A stretch of DNA of 64,000 nt from Aliirhizobium wenxiniae (GCF_019511445.1 NZ_JAEUAN010000007.1:185348-249347), one strand, 5' to 3'; shown: positions 37,027 through 46,996, numbered from the stretch's first letter. Numbers and translations: made by a program. Notes: generated by a model not told the origin, from the sequence alone.

Positions 37027-37538
37027 ACCAGACGCTCAAGAAACTTTCTGAAGACCAGTGGCAAGGCCGCGACGAACTGGAGGTCCTGACCTTCGAGATC
37101 GCCGGTGAAACCTTCGCGCTCGAAGCCTTCATCGTTCAGGAAATCCTCGATCTTCTGCCGGAAACCAGTGTTCCGGGCGCCAAGGCCTTTGTCGGCGCGG
37201 TCATCAATTTCCGCGGCAAGGTCATTCCGCTTGCAGATATCAGGCTCGCCTTCGGCATGGAAGCGACGAAGCCGACTATCGACAGCCGGATCATCGTCAT
37301 CGAGATCGAAATCGACGGGGAGCCGGTGCTTGCCGGGATCCGCACCGACAAGGTGAATGAAGTCACGACGCTGCTGCAATCCGCCAGCGAACCGCCGCCA
37401 AGTGTCGGCATGCGCTGGCGTCCCGATTTCATCAACTGCCTGGTCAAACGCGGAAGTGAGTTCATCATCCTTCCCAACCTGCAGGTCATCTTTTCAGCCA
37501 AACATGAGCATGCCTCAGCCGCGACACCCCACGGCTGA
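37023..37538 (+). CDS. cheW: CheW coupling protein (first copy)
   Basis: A 171-residue CheW with an N-terminal extension of about 20 residues before VLTFEIAGETFALEAFIVQEIL. Further motifs are FVGAVINFRGKVIPLADIRLAFG and VDKVNEV-like TDKVNEVTTLL. It links receptors to CheA. It overlaps cheA by 4 bp. It differs clearly from the second CheW at 41241, which may therefore serve different receptors. Confidence 0.93.
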   Translation: MNQTLKKLSEDQWQGRDELEVLTFEIAGETFALEAFIVQEILDLLPETSVPGAKAFVGAVINFRGKVIPLADIRLAFGMEATKPTIDSRIIVIEIEIDGEPVLAGIRTDKVNEVTTLLQSASEPPPSVGMRWRPDFINCLVKRGSEFIILPNLQVIFSAKHEHASAATPHG

Positions 37539-37562
37539 TCCCATTGCGACGGAGATAAACAC

Positions 37563-39245
37563 ATGCGTGCCTCGATCAAGCTCAAGCTTGCTTCGGCCTT
37601 CGGCTTCATCATTCTGATGCTGATGGTCACCGCCGGTTACGGCATCTTCAGCCTCGGCAATCTCAACAACAGTCTGGAGCAGGTCATCCAGGGCCCGGCG
37701 ACGCGCCTCAAGCTGACCCAGACGCTCAATGCCGAACAGCTGCAGCAGCTGCGCCAGCAGAAGAACCTGCTTCTGGCATCCAGTCAGGCCGATATGCGTC
37801 GCTATATCGAAAGCAATGATGCAGCGCGCAAAGCCTATGACGAGAGTTTCCAGTTGGTGCAGGCGCGCGCAACCGAGCAGGGCAAGGTCTATTGGAACAA
37901 GCTCGCAGACCTGACCACCGAGTTCCGCAGACAGGACGACCGCATCCGCGCACTCATGCTTGCCGGCGATACGGTTGGCGCCAACCAGGTTTCCAGCAAC
38001 GAGGCACGCGCCGTCATCAACCAGATCGACCCGCTGCTGAACGAAGTCATCAAGCTCGAAGAGAGCCGTCTTCAGGCCGCCGATGAACAGGCCGACGTCG
38101 ATTACGCGCAGACCCGGATGATCATGATCTCGGTCGCCAGCGCCGCCTTGCTGATCGCTACTCTCGCAGCCCTCTGGATCGCAATGAGCATCAACAAGGG
38201 CCTGCGCAACGCGGTCAGCGCCGTGCAGAATGTGGCCGAAGGTGACCTCACCCGTTTCGCGACGATTTCCAGCAAGGACGAGATCGGCGACCTGCTGACC
38301 TACGTCAACACGATGATCGAGCGCCTGCGCGGCGTGGTCGGCGATGCGCTGTCGGCTTCCGACAACGTATCTTCCGGCAGCCAGGAACTGTCGGCAAGCT
38401 CCGAACAGCTCTCCCAGGGCGCAACCGAACAGGCGTCGTCTGCCGAAGAGGCATCCGCCTCGATGGAAGAGATGGCCGCCAATATCAAGCAGAATGCCGA
38501 TAACGCCGCCCAGACGGAAAAGATCGCCCGCCAATCCTCCAAGGATGCGGAGCTGTCCGGCCAGGCCGTCAACCGCGCCGTCGGTGCGATGCGCACGATT
38601 GCCGAAAAGATCTCGATCGTGCAGGAGATCGCCCGCCAGACAGACCTTCTGGCCCTCAACGCCGCCGTCGAAGCCGCTCGTGCCGGCGAGCACGGCAAGG
38701 GCTTTGCCGTCGTCGCTTCGGAAGTACGCAAGCTCGCCGAGCGCTCCCAGGCAGCGGCTGCGGAAATCAGCGCGCTTTCGGGTGATACCGTTCAGGTCGC
38801 AACCGAAGCCGGCGAAATGCTGAACCGCCTCGTGCCGGATATTCAGAAGACCGCCGAACTGGTCTCTGAAATTTCGGCCGCCTGCCGCGAACAGGATATC
38901 GGCGCGTCCCAGATCAACGAAGCCATCCAGCAGCTCGACAAGGTGACCCAGCAGAATGCCGGCGCATCGGAAGAGATGTCGGCAACTTCCGAGGAACTGG
39001 CTTCCCAGGCGGAAGAGCTGCAGGCATCGATCGCCTTCTTCCGGGTCGATCAGGCCGGTCAGAAAGTTGCAGCCAAGCGGTCTGCCGCCCCTGCTCCGCG
39101 CGCTGCGGCAAAGCCTGCCTACAGAGCCCCGGTCCAGTCTGGCCATTCGGTTCATGCGCAGCAGGCCAAGGCCAAGGGTTTCGCCCTCGACATGTCGATG
39201 GGCGGCCCGGACGCGGACGACCAGCATTTCCGCGAAAGCGCTTGA
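37563..39245 (+). CDS. Methyl-accepting chemotaxis protein (first of tandem pair)
   Basis: A 560-residue receptor. TM1 lies near residues 10-32, a four-helix-bundle periplasmic domain near 33-188 and TM2 near 190-210. HAMP (about 210-262) and a full MCP signalling domain with tip [20 protein letters not shown] follow. The tail [16 protein letters not shown] ends FRESA rather than a CheR-tethering NWETF-type pentapeptide. The signalling half is almost identical to that of the next gene; the sensor halves differ. Ligand unknown. Confidence 0.94.
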   Translation: MRASIKLKLASAFGFIILMLMVTAGYGIFSLGNLNNSLEQVIQGPATRLKLTQTLNAEQLQQLRQQKNLLLASSQADMRRYIESNDAARKAYDESFQLVQARATEQGKVYWNKLADLTTEFRRQDDRIRALMLAGDTVGANQVSSNEARAVINQIDPLLNEVIKLEESRLQAADEQADVDYAQTRMIMISVASAALLIATLAALWIAMSINKGLRNAVSAVQNVAEGDLTRFATISSKDEIGDLLTYVNTMIERLRGVVGDALSASDNVSSGSQELSASSEQLSQGATEQASSAEEASASMEEMAANIKQNADNAAQTEKIARQSSKDAELSGQAVNRAVGAMRTIAEKISIVQEIARQTDLLALNAAVEAARAGEHGKGFAVVASEVRKLAERSQAAAAEISALSGDTVQVATEAGEMLNRLVPDIQKTAELVSEISAACREQDIGASQINEAIQQLDKVTQQNAGASEEMSATSEELASQAEELQASIAFFRVDQAGQKVAAKRSAAPAPRAAAKPAYRAPVQSGHSVHAQQAKAKGFALDMSMGGPDADDQHFRESA

Positions 39246-39255
39246 TACAAATAGC

Positions 39256-39285
39256 TGGCCCGGGCTGCCTTGGTGGCCCGGGCCA
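39256..39285 (+). promoter_or_regulatory. GC-rich hairpin between the two receptor genes
   Basis: TGGCCCGGG pairs with CCCGGGCCA across a 12-base loop, just after the stop of the first receptor gene. It has no T run. It may reduce expression of the distal genes or stabilise the upstream message. Confidence 0.5.
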
Positions 39286-39430
39286 CCGCCGCCGTGTGTA
39301 TGCGACGACGTAAGACCGGTTTTCCTTGAGGTTCCGGGGGCGAATGTCTTGCCCGAATACCTGTCCATCCGGCTTTCCCATATTTCGATGAAAGCCCGCG
39401 TCGCAATTCATGCATATCGGGGATACGATC

Positions 39431-41236
39431 TTGCGCCTTACGATTAAACTTAAGCTCGGCATTGCTTTCGGGCTGATGATCATTCTTTTGATGCTGACCG
39501 CCGGTTACGGCATCTACAGCCTGTCCAATCTCAACACGGCCATTTCCGACCTGATTTCCGGTCCGGCGAAGCGGCTTGAGCACTCCCAGAATATAAGCGC
39601 CATCCAGTTGCGCATAGTGCGCTCGCAGATGAACATGGCAACGGCGACGAGCCCTTCCGAGTTCGAGCGCCATTTGCAGGCCAGCAATTCCAACCGTCAG
39701 CGTTTCAGGGACGAAGTCAGGTGGCTCGTCTCGGCCTCCGCGACGGACGACGTGCGCCAGAACTGGCAGATGGTGGAGGATCTGGGTGAAAAGCTCTTCG
39801 TCATCGACGATCGGATCCGCGAACTGTCGAAAGCGGGCAACGGCGCCGAAGCCGTCCGCCTGGCAACCAATGAAGCTCGCACACTCGTCGACCAGATCGA
39901 GGAAAAGACGGTCGCACGCCTGGAAGTCATCCGCGGGCAGATGCAGCAGGCCGACATCGATACGAATACCCAGTACGAGCAGACGCGCAACATCGTTCTC
40001 GTCATAACCGCTGCAGCACTCATCATGGCAATCGCCGCGGCCTTGTGGATCGCACTTGGAATCAGCAGCGGTCTGCGCAAGATCATGGGCGTCGCGGAAG
40101 CCGTTTCGATCGGCGATCTCAATCAGGATGTCCAGATCAAGTCGAATGACGAAATCCGCGACCTGGTCAACACGATCAACGTGATGACCGCCAACCTGCG
40201 CAACACCGCCGACATCGCAGACCAGATTGCCAACGGCAACCTGACCGTCACACCGAAGCCGCTCTCCGACAAGGACACGCTCGGCATCGCTCTGGAAAGC
40301 ATGGTCCAGCGCCTGCGCGGCGTCGTGGCAGATGCTCTTGCCGCCGCCGACAACGTCTCGTCGGGCAGCCAGGAACTGTCTTCCAGCTCCGAGCAACTGT
40401 CGCAGGGCGCGACCGAACAGGCATCGTCCGCAGAAGAAGCTTCCGCCTCGATGGAGCAGATGGCCGCCAATATCAAGCAGAATGCCGATAACGCCGCCCA
40501 GACGGAAAAGATCGCCCGCCAGTCTTCCAAGGATGCCGAAGCATCCGGCGAAGCGGTGGCGCGTGCCGTCGGCGCGATGCGCACGATTGCCGAGAAGATC
40601 TCGATCGTTCAGGAAATCGCCCGCCAGACCGACCTTCTCGCCTTGAACGCCGCCGTCGAGGCAGCGCGCGCCGGCGAACACGGCAAGGGCTTTGCGGTTG
40701 TCGCTTCGGAAGTGCGCAAGCTCGCCGAGCGCTCCCAGGCGGCTGCCGCCGAGATCAGCTCGCTCTCCGGCGAGACGGTGCAGACGGCTGCCGAGGCCGG
40801 CGACATGCTGAACAAGCTGGTGCCTGCGATCCACAAGACCGCCGAACTGGTTTCGGAAATCTCCGCCGCCTGCCGCGAACAGGATATCGGCGCCAGCCAA
40901 ATCAACGAAGCGATCCAGCAGCTCGACAAGGTGACCCAGCAGAACGCCGGTTCGTCGGAAGAAATGTCTTCGACGTCTGAAGAACTCGCCGCTCAGGCCG
41001 AGGAACTGCAGGCATCGATCTCCTTCTTCAAGGTCGATCAGGCCAGCGCCCGCAACCGCGCGGCCCCTGCTGCCAAGGCACCGGCCTACAAGTCGGCCAC
41101 GCAGGCTCCGCGGACGGGTGCAGCCACTTCTGCGAACGGTATCAAGTCACAGCAGGCCCGCGCCAAGGGTTTTGCCCTCGACATGTCGATGGGCGGCCCC
41201 GATAGCGACGACGCCGATTTCCGGGAAAGCGCTTAA
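39431..41236 (+). CDS. Methyl-accepting chemotaxis protein (second of tandem pair)
   Basis: A 601-residue receptor built like the first: TM1, a four-helix sensor domain of different sequence, TM2 near 185-205, a longer HAMP region with a second HAMP-like segment ([20 protein letters not shown]), the conserved tip [20 protein letters not shown] and the tail [16 protein letters not shown]...FRESA. I place the start at TTG 39431: GGGGA lies 7 bases before it and [10 protein letters not shown] then aligns with [10 protein letters not shown] of the first receptor. An ATG at 39410 lacks a ribosome site. Confidence 0.9.
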   Translation: MRLTIKLKLGIAFGLMIILLMLTAGYGIYSLSNLNTAISDLISGPAKRLEHSQNISAIQLRIVRSQMNMATATSPSEFERHLQASNSNRQRFRDEVRWLVSASATDDVRQNWQMVEDLGEKLFVIDDRIRELSKAGNGAEAVRLATNEARTLVDQIEEKTVARLEVIRGQMQQADIDTNTQYEQTRNIVLVITAAALIMAIAAALWIALGISSGLRKIMGVAEAVSIGDLNQDVQIKSNDEIRDLVNTINVMTANLRNTADIADQIANGNLTVTPKPLSDKDTLGIALESMVQRLRGVVADALAAADNVSSGSQELSSSSEQLSQGATEQASSAEEASASMEQMAANIKQNADNAAQTEKIARQSSKDAEASGEAVARAVGAMRTIAEKISIVQEIARQTDLLALNAAVEAARAGEHGKGFAVVASEVRKLAERSQAAAAEISSLSGETVQTAAEAGDMLNKLVPAIHKTAELVSEISAACREQDIGASQINEAIQQLDKVTQQNAGSSEEMSSTSEELAAQAEELQASISFFKVDQASARNRAAPAAKAPAYKSATQAPRTGAATSANGIKSQQARAKGFALDMSMGGPDSDDADFRESA

Positions 41237-41240
41237 GATC

Positions 41241-41729
41241 ATGGCCGCATCATCCGAATCGCAGTTCGTAACTTTCAGCCTCGGCGAAGAGATCTTCGCC
41301 GTGCCTGTCGAGGTGGTGCGGGAAATCCTCGATCATGAGGATGCCTTCAAGATCCCGCACGGGCCGGACTATCTTCTCGGCCTGCGCGATGTGCGCGGAC
41401 AGGGCGTGCCGATCATCGATCTTCGGATCCGGCTCGGCATGAGCCCGACCGCCCGGACGCCGCATACGCGCATGCTGGTTCTCGACGTGCCGATCGGCGA
41501 CAAGGTTCTGGCGCTCGGCCTGGTTGCCGATCGCGTCTATGAAGTCGTGCCGTTCCGGGCCGAGCAGATCGAAGACGCGCCGGATATCGGCATTCGCTGG
41601 CGATCAGACTATATCGCCGGCGTGGTGCGCAAGGATGGCGGCTTCGTCGTCATCATCGATCTTGCTCGGCTGTTTTCCGATACCGGCCCGGCGCTTGCCG
41701 GCGTCGCGCCCTCATCTCAGGTCGCATAA
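41241..41729 (+). CDS. cheW: CheW coupling protein (second copy)
   Basis: A 162-residue CheW: QFVTFSLGEEIFAVPVEVVREIL, LGLRDVRGQGVPIIDLRIRLG and GLVADRVYEVVPF. It starts 5 bp after the receptor stop and shares only moderate similarity with the first CheW, keeping the receptor- and CheA-binding core. Its C-terminus is slightly extended. Confidence 0.93.
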   Translation: MAASSESQFVTFSLGEEIFAVPVEVVREILDHEDAFKIPHGPDYLLGLRDVRGQGVPIIDLRIRLGMSPTARTPHTRMLVLDVPIGDKVLALGLVADRVYEVVPFRAEQIEDAPDIGIRWRSDYIAGVVRKDGGFVVIIDLARLFSDTGPALAGVAPSSQVA

Positions 41730-41740
41730 CGGGATTTGGT

Positions 41741-42598
41741 GTGAGCGTAGCATTAAAAACCCAGCCGCTGGACGACAGGCTCAGCAAGCGTAATTTCGAA
41801 GCACTGTCGAAATTCATCTACAGCTACAGCGGCATCAAAATGCCGCTGAGCAAATCCACCATGCTCGAAGGCAGGCTTCGCCGCCGGTTACGGGTAACGG
41901 GCATCGCCACTTTCGACGACTATTGCGACTATCTGTTCAATCAGGGTGGTATCGAACGCGAGGCCATCTACCTGATCGACGTGGTCACCACCAACAAGAC
42001 CGACTTCTTCCGCGAGCCAAAACATTTCGATTACATGCGGGATGTGGCGCTCGCCGATATTCTGCGGCAGTTTTCCGAGCGACGTCTTCGCATCTGGAGT
42101 TCCGCCTGCTCGACCGGTGCGGAACCCTATACGCTCGCTATGGTGATGTCCGATTACCTGCAATCACAGGCGCCGGACCGGGACTATTTCATCCTGGCGA
42201 CGGACCTTTCCACCGACGTGTTGCAGAAGGCGCAGAAGGGCATCTATTCATCCGACATGATGGCGCCCGTGCCGCCGGAGATGATGCGCCGCTATGTCAT
42301 GCGGGCAACCAATGCACATCGGCAGGAAATGCGAGTTGCGCCTGCGCTGCGCCAGAAGGTGGGCTTTGCGCGGATGAACCTGATGGATGCGAAATATCCG
42401 ATCGGCGATCCGATGCACATCATCTTCTGCCGCAATGTGCTGATCTATTTCGACAAGCAGACCCAGAGCCAGGTTCTGACCCGGCTTTGCAACAATCTTG
42501 CCCCCGGCGGCTATCTGTTCATCGGCCACTCGGAAACCGTCACCGGCTTCGATCTGCCGATCCGGCAGGTCGCCAACACAATCTTCAAGCGGATATAA
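41741..42598 (+). CDS. cheR: Chemotaxis protein methyltransferase CheR
   Basis: A 285-residue SAM-dependent enzyme that methylates receptor glutamates. The N-terminal helical domain begins LSKRNFEALSKFIYSYSGIK. The catalytic domain shows VVTTNKTDFFREPKHF, IWSSACSTGAEPYTLAM (SAM site), FILATDLSTDVLQKA and IIFCRNVLIYFDK. It starts with GTG 41741, preceded by GGGA at six bases. cheB follows after 6 bp. Confidence 0.95.
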   Translation: MSVALKTQPLDDRLSKRNFEALSKFIYSYSGIKMPLSKSTMLEGRLRRRLRVTGIATFDDYCDYLFNQGGIEREAIYLIDVVTTNKTDFFREPKHFDYMRDVALADILRQFSERRLRIWSSACSTGAEPYTLAMVMSDYLQSQAPDRDYFILATDLSTDVLQKAQKGIYSSDMMAPVPPEMMRRYVMRATNAHRQEMRVAPALRQKVGFARMNLMDAKYPIGDPMHIIFCRNVLIYFDKQTQSQVLTRLCNNLAPGGYLFIGHSETVTGFDLPIRQVANTIFKRI

Positions 42599-42604
42599 CC
42601 AAAC

Positions 42605-43687
42605 ATGGGCGGCAAAATTCGTGTCCTGATCGTCGACGATTCGGCGAGCGTGCGGCAGACGCTCTCGACGCTTTTGTCGGAAGACCCGGATATCGAGATC
42701 ATGGGGGTTGCCAACGACCCGTTCATGGCTGCCAAGAAACTGCGCGACGAGATACCCGACGTCATCACGCTTGATGTCGAGATGCCGCAGATGGACGGCA
42801 TCACCTTCCTGCGCAAGCTGATGTCGCAGCATCCGATCCCGGTCGTGATGTGCTCGTCGCTCACCGAAACCGGTTCGGAAACGCTGATGCAGGCGCTTGA
42901 GGCCGGCGCCGTCGATATCATCCTCAAACCGAGGATCGGGGCTGCCGACCATCTGGCCGAACATGCCGAACAGATCCGCCAGACGGTGAAGGGGGCGGCG
43001 CGCGCCAGCGTTTCCAAGCTGCGGGCAAGCCGGCTCAGGGAACGGCCGGTTCAAGGCAAGCTGACGGCCGATGCCGTACTGCCGCCGCCGAAGATCGGCG
43101 CGATGGCGAAAACCACGGAAATGGTCGTCTGCGTCGGCGCCTCGACCGGCGGCACCGAAGCCCTGCGTGAACTTCTGGAAGCGCTGCCAGCCAATTCGCC
43201 GGGCATGGTCATCGTCCAGCATATGCCGGAAAAATTCACTGCAGCCTTTGCCAAGCGGCTGAACAGTCTCTGCGAAGTCGAGGTGAAGGAAGCCGTCAAC
43301 GGCGATCCCGTCCTGCGCGGCCATGTTCTGATCGCGCCGGGCGACAAGCATATGCTGCTCGAGCGCCGCGGCGCACGCTATGAGGTTTCCGTCAGGGAAG
43401 GCCCGCTGGTCAGCCGGCACCGGCCTTCGGTCGACGTCCTGTTCCGCTCCGCCGCGCGCTCCGCCGGCGCAAACGCCATGGGCGTGATCATGACCGGCAT
43501 GGGCGACGATGGCGCCCGCGGCATGAACGAAATGCACCAGGCAGGCGCATTCACGGTGGCGCAGGACGAGGCAAGCTCGGTCGTGTTCGGCATGCCGAAG
43601 GAAGCCATCGCCCATGGCGGCGTCGACCGCATCGTGCCACTCGACCAGATCGCCCGGGAGATACTGGCGGCGGACAGAAGGCGGTAA
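42605..43687 (+). CDS. cheB: Chemotaxis response regulator methylesterase CheB
   Basis: A 360-residue two-domain enzyme that demethylates or deamidates receptors when phosphorylated by CheA. The receiver has Asp57 in [13 protein letters not shown] and lysine in IILKPR. The esterase triad is visible as Ser in [13 protein letters not shown], His in [10 protein letters not shown] and Asp in [11 protein letters not shown]. It closes the operon; no cheD follows. Confidence 0.96.
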   Translation: MGGKIRVLIVDDSASVRQTLSTLLSEDPDIEIMGVANDPFMAAKKLRDEIPDVITLDVEMPQMDGITFLRKLMSQHPIPVVMCSSLTETGSETLMQALEAGAVDIILKPRIGAADHLAEHAEQIRQTVKGAARASVSKLRASRLRERPVQGKLTADAVLPPPKIGAMAKTTEMVVCVGASTGGTEALRELLEALPANSPGMVIVQHMPEKFTAAFAKRLNSLCEVEVKEAVNGDPVLRGHVLIAPGDKHMLLERRGARYEVSVREGPLVSRHRPSVDVLFRSAARSAGANAMGVIMTGMGDDGARGMNEMHQAGAFTVAQDEASSVVFGMPKEAIAHGGVDRIVPLDQIAREILAADRRR

Positions 43688-43706
43688 GAGCCCGACGCGG
43701 TCCAGC

Positions 43707-43895
43707 TTACTCTTCGAAAATATCCTCGATCCTGCGTTCCAGCACCCGGGCAATGGCAAATGCCAGCGGCAGGCTTGGATCGTAACGCTCGTTTTCGATC
43801 GCGTTGACCGTCTGCCGCGATACGGAAAGCCGGGCCGCAAGCTCGCTTTGCGACCAGCCTTTCTCGATACGAAGCGCCTTCAACCTGTTCTTCAT
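43707..43895 (-). CDS. Small XRE-family DNA-binding protein
   Basis: A 62-residue helix-turn-helix protein: LRIEKGWSQSELAARLSVSR, then QTVNAIENERYDPSLPLAFA. It consists of the Cro/CI-type domain alone. It overlaps the membrane protein gene by 4 bp as the second gene of a two-gene unit. Small XRE regulators paired with a short membrane protein are common and usually control their own promoter; a palindromic operator is seen at 44280-44297. Confidence 0.88.
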   Translation of the reverse strand: MKNRLKALRIEKGWSQSELAARLSVSRQTVNAIENERYDPSLPLAFAIARVLERRIEDIFEE

Positions 43896-44269
43896 CGAAA
43901 CCGCCGGGCGCTGATCAGGCCACCGACCATCCAGAGCACCGCCATCAGCGGCCAGACGAAAAACATCGAAAGTTTCGGGTATCCGACATTTTCAAGAAAC
44001 CCGTAGCTGAAGGTCGCAAGCGCAGTGCCGGCAAAGGCCAATGACAGTGCTTCGAGCTGGATCCGGTGCTGAAGCTCATCCGATGATCTCACCTGCCGCA
44101 TGACCGACAGCGCTACCGCCGCCCCCGGCAACATGGGCGTCAACGCCACAAGCGTTTTCCAGCCACCCTCGATCGCTCCGAGATTGAGTGCCCATACCGA
44201 TCCGACCAGCACGACCATATAGGCGGCCATGCTCACGCTGAATTCGACAATGAAACGACGTCTGTTCAT
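43892..44269 (-). CDS. Small membrane protein paired with XRE regulator
   Basis: A 125-residue protein with four predicted helices (about 8-28, 35-55, 70-90, 97-118), opening MNRRRFIVEFSVSMAAYMVV. No motif identifies a function. The start is ATG 44269 with GGAG six bases upstream; a frame-open start at 44320 would lie beyond the promoter and operator. The gene precedes and overlaps the XRE gene, so the two form one unit. Confidence 0.75.
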   Translation of the reverse strand: MNRRRFIVEFSVSMAAYMVVLVGSVWALNLGAIEGGWKTLVALTPMLPGAAVALSVMRQVRSSDELQHRIQLEALSLAFAGTALATFSYGFLENVGYPKLSMFFVWPLMAVLWMVGGLISARRFR

Positions 44270-44279
44270 ATCTTGCTCC

Positions 44280-44332
44280 TGTAAAGCACCCTTTACATAG
44301 CGAGGCGATCGAAATGTCAAGCTTGCTTTACA
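44280..44332 (-). promoter_or_regulatory. Promoter and palindromic operator of the membrane/XRE pair
   Basis: TGTAAAGCACCCTTTACA (44280-44297) is a perfect 7-bp inverted repeat with a 4-bp spacer. A third CTTTACA half-site lies at 44326-44332. On the minus strand TTGACA (44320-44315) and TATGTA (44299-44294) make a promoter with a 15-bp spacer whose -10 is inside the palindrome, so a bound regulator would block it. Autorepression by the XRE protein is the inference. Confidence 0.65.
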
Positions 44333-44433
44333 TTTAGAGCGAAAAGGCCTGCGAGATTATGCCTGTCGTGCGCTAATTGCAGTCATTCGGTTTTTGAACG
44401 AGTATCGAAGAAAAATCGCACCTTGAGGGAAGT

Positions 44434-45063
44434 ATGATCTGCTTCGAAGATCGCATTCGGGAACTCACCGTCCCCTTCAAGGGGATTTATCCACGGCCTT
44501 GGATGACGGACACTGACCCTACGCAGGCTGACATTCTGATCGTGGGTGCTAGTTCGGCTAAAACTTTCCATGTTGCGGACGTGGGCCGCCACGATCAGTT
44601 CATAGACGCATTGTGGAACCGTAACGGCCTGAGCTGCCGAGCGATGTACAGTGCTGCGACAACAAAACCTTCGCCTACACGGCCAAACTTGGACCGCCTG
44701 TCGCGAATGCTAACCGATAAGGGGCTGGCATCGTTGCAGACCAACGTTACATGTGCCAGTGCTCGCTATGATGCGGAAGTCTCGAAGAAGGACCGTGCGC
44801 ACGGGACGCGGGTTTTTATGGCCGTGGTCACCCATGTCCCTTGGACCGCTATGATCATCTACGGAGCCGGCGCAACGGATCGATTTGGAAAAGCGTTTGG
44901 CTTAGCCATGCCAAAGGTGCCTTCACCAGACAGCGCTCCAGTATCGCGGTTGGTCTACGATCGGCCAGTGTTCGTGTCACCGACGCTGGCGTCTCCCGGC
45001 TACCGCACATCCGTATGGCCATATCTCGAGCGAGTGGTAATGGCGATCGATGGTCTGCGATAG
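44434..45063 (+). CDS. Unrecognised protein, possible uracil-DNA-glycosylase-like fold
   Basis: A 209-residue protein I do not recognise with confidence. The order of segments resembles the uracil-DNA glycosylase superfamily: ADILIVGASSAKTF where the family has its G-[IQ]-N-P-G loop, SLQTNVTCASARYD where it has the T-N-x-x-K/C strand, TAMIIYGAGATDRFGKAF where it has the buried I-x-x-L-G strand, and PVFVSPTLASPGYR where it has H-P-S-P. The catalytic residues would be altered. GAGGGAAGT precedes the ATG. Codon use is less GC-biased at third positions than in neighbours, suggesting recent acquisition. Confidence 0.6.
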   Translation: MICFEDRIRELTVPFKGIYPRPWMTDTDPTQADILIVGASSAKTFHVADVGRHDQFIDALWNRNGLSCRAMYSAATTKPSPTRPNLDRLSRMLTDKGLASLQTNVTCASARYDAEVSKKDRAHGTRVFMAVVTHVPWTAMIIYGAGATDRFGKAFGLAMPKVPSPDSAPVSRLVYDRPVFVSPTLASPGYRTSVWPYLERVVMAIDGLR

Positions 45064-45232
45064 CATGTCGTTTGCGGTTTAATGGCTGCCTCGGGCCAAC
45101 AGCGCTCCTCCAACAAAACCACACCGCAATCTTCACCCCAGATTAACCATATCCACCAACAATAGGCCCCGCGCATCATGAGGGTGCGGCCAGAGCCATT
45201 ATCGGCTCGCAGCCGAACAGGTTCCCTTAAGA

Positions 45233-45952
45233 ATGCCCGTCATCACTTTCGCCAATACCAAGGGCGGCGCCGGCAAGACGACTGCGGTGCTTTTGCTCGC
45301 CACCGAGCTTGCGCAGGTCGGCTACCGCGTCACCGTGCTCGATGCCGATCCGCAGCGCTGGATCTCGCGCTGGCACCAGCTTTCGCCCGGCCTGCCGCGC
45401 CTCAATGTGATTTCCTATGTGACGCAGGCATCGATCGAGCGGCATATCGCCGACAACCGCTACACGACGGATTATTTCATCGTCGATCTTCCGGGTGCGC
45501 AGAGCCCGCTTCTGGCCAAGGCGATCGGTCTTTCCGACCACGTGCTGATCCCGATCCAGGGCTGCGCCATGGATGCCCAGGGCGGTGCGAACGTGCTGGA
45601 ACTGCTGCGCTTCCTCGATGACAAGGCAGGCATCAAGGTTCCGCATTCGGTCGTTCTGACCCGCGTCAACTCGATGGTCACGACCCGCGCGCTTCTGGCT
45701 GTCAAAATGCTGCTGCTTGAACGCGGCGTCGAAGTGCTCGGCACGCCGATCATCGAACGCGCCGCCTTCCGCGATATTTTCGATCTCGGCGGCACGCTGC
45801 ACACGATGGACGATAGCCGGATCAGCAATCTCGACAAGGCCCGCCAGAACGCCCGCAATTTCGCGCTCGAAATGCTGCGGCACGTGCCGCTCAGGGGCAC
45901 GAAGCCGATTTCGGAACAGACGACCGCCCGCCGTTTCTGGCAGGCGGCCTGA
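45233..45952 (+). CDS. Orphan ParA/MinD-family ATPase
   Basis: A 239-residue P-loop ATPase with deviant Walker A KGGAGKTT (residues 10-17), ADPQRWISRWH in place of the usual DxDPQ and Walker B FIVDLPGAQSPLL. No parB-like gene or parS array is adjacent, so it is not a chromosome or plasmid partition locus as it stands. Orphan ParAs position protein clusters, including chemotaxis arrays. The che cluster ends 1.5 kb upstream, but a functional link is only a guess. Confidence 0.85.
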   Translation: MPVITFANTKGGAGKTTAVLLLATELAQVGYRVTVLDADPQRWISRWHQLSPGLPRLNVISYVTQASIERHIADNRYTTDYFIVDLPGAQSPLLAKAIGLSDHVLIPIQGCAMDAQGGANVLELLRFLDDKAGIKVPHSVVLTRVNSMVTTRALLAVKMLLLERGVEVLGTPIIERAAFRDIFDLGGTLHTMDDSRISNLDKARQNARNFALEMLRHVPLRGTKPISEQTTARRFWQAA

Positions 45953-45958
45953 GAGCTT

Positions 45959-46996
45959 TTAAGCTTTTACCTTGATCTGCAGCTTGACGTCGGACGCATG
46001 TCCGGCGGCAGCCCGCTCAAAGGCGGCAATCGACTGGTTGAAATCGAACGTGCCGGTGATCAGAGGCTTGAGGTTGACCTTGCCCGAAGCGATCAGTTCC
46101 AGCGCCCGGTCAAAGATGTTGGCATAACGGAAGACGGTCTCGATGCGCACTTCCTTGGAGATCGCGCTCGCCACGTCGAACGGCACCGGTTCTACCGGCA
46201 GGCCAACCAGAACGAATGCGCCGCCCGGCCGCACGAGATCGAACATGCCCTGATAGGCTTTCGGGCTGCCGCTTGCCTCGAACACGACATCGACGCCCCA
46301 ACCGGACGTTTCCTTGGCGATCACATCGGCAAAGGACTGTTCGCGGATATTGACCGGGATGATGCCCGGATATTGTGCGGCGATCTTCAGCTTGTCGGCG
46401 CTCAGATCCGAAATGAAGACACGGGCGCAGCCGCCGGCAAGAGCCGCCAGCGCCACCATGATGCCGATCGGCCCGGCGCCGATGACGGCCGCCACATCAC
46501 CCGGCTGCAGTCTGGCGCGGGTCGCCGCCTGCATGCCGATCGCGAACGGCTCGACCATTGCGCCTTCTTCGAAAGACACATTGTCGGGCAGCTTGTAGGT
46601 GAAAGCGGCCGGATGAACGGTATAGGGCGCCAGCACGCCGTGGATCGGCGGCGTCGCCCAGAAACGCACGTCGGGATCGACATTGTAGAGGCCGAGTTTC
46701 GATGCCCGCGAGGACAGGTTCGGAATGCCCGGCTCCATGCAGACCCGATCGCCTACCTTGAGGTTCTTCACCTCCGAGCCGATCTCGACCACCGTTCCGG
46801 CTGCCTCGTGGCCCAGCACCATCGGCTCGCGCAGAACATAGGGGCCGATCGCGCCGTGAGTGTAATAATGCACGTCGCTGCCGCAGACGCCGACGGTGTC
46901 GATCTCGATCTTCACGTCACCTGGCCCAACCTCCAGCGGAAGATCGATCTCCCTCAGCGCCAGTTTGCCTTTTTGCTCCAGTACAAGAGCTTGCAT
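45959..46996 (-). CDS. Zinc-type polyol (xylitol/sorbitol) dehydrogenase
   Basis: A 345-residue medium-chain dehydrogenase that would oxidise a polyol with NAD+. Catalytic zinc ligands are Cys38 in [11 protein letters not shown] and His63-Glu64 in [13 protein letters not shown]. The Rossmann motif is [13 protein letters not shown]. The four structural-zinc cysteines are gone ([17 protein letters not shown] stands where C-R-x-C-x-x-C is expected), as in bacterial xylitol dehydrogenases. It is convergent with the ParA gene, only 6 bp apart. Confidence 0.87.
   Translation of the reverse strand: MQALVLEQKGKLALREIDLPLEVGPGDVKIEIDTVGVCGSDVHYYTHGAIGPYVLREPMVLGHEAAGTVVEIGSEVKNLKVGDRVCMEPGIPNLSSRASKLGLYNVDPDVRFWATPPIHGVLAPYTVHPAAFTYKLPDNVSFEEGAMVEPFAIGMQAATRARLQPGDVAAVIGAGPIGIMVALAALAGGCARVFISDLSADKLKIAAQYPGIIPVNIREQSFADVIAKETSGWGVDVVFEASGSPKAYQGMFDLVRPGGAFVLVGLPVEPVPFDVASAISKEVRIETVFRYANIFDRALELIASGKVNLKPLITGTFDFNQSIAAFERAAAGHASDVKLQIKVKA

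Noticed and set aside
45233..45952. Plasmid or chromosome partition locus
   Set aside because: No parB gene or clustered parS-like palindromes are beside the ParA gene.
43707..45952. Prophage or integrative element
   Set aside because: No integrase, tRNA attachment site, direct-repeat boundary or phage structural gene accompanies these accessory genes.
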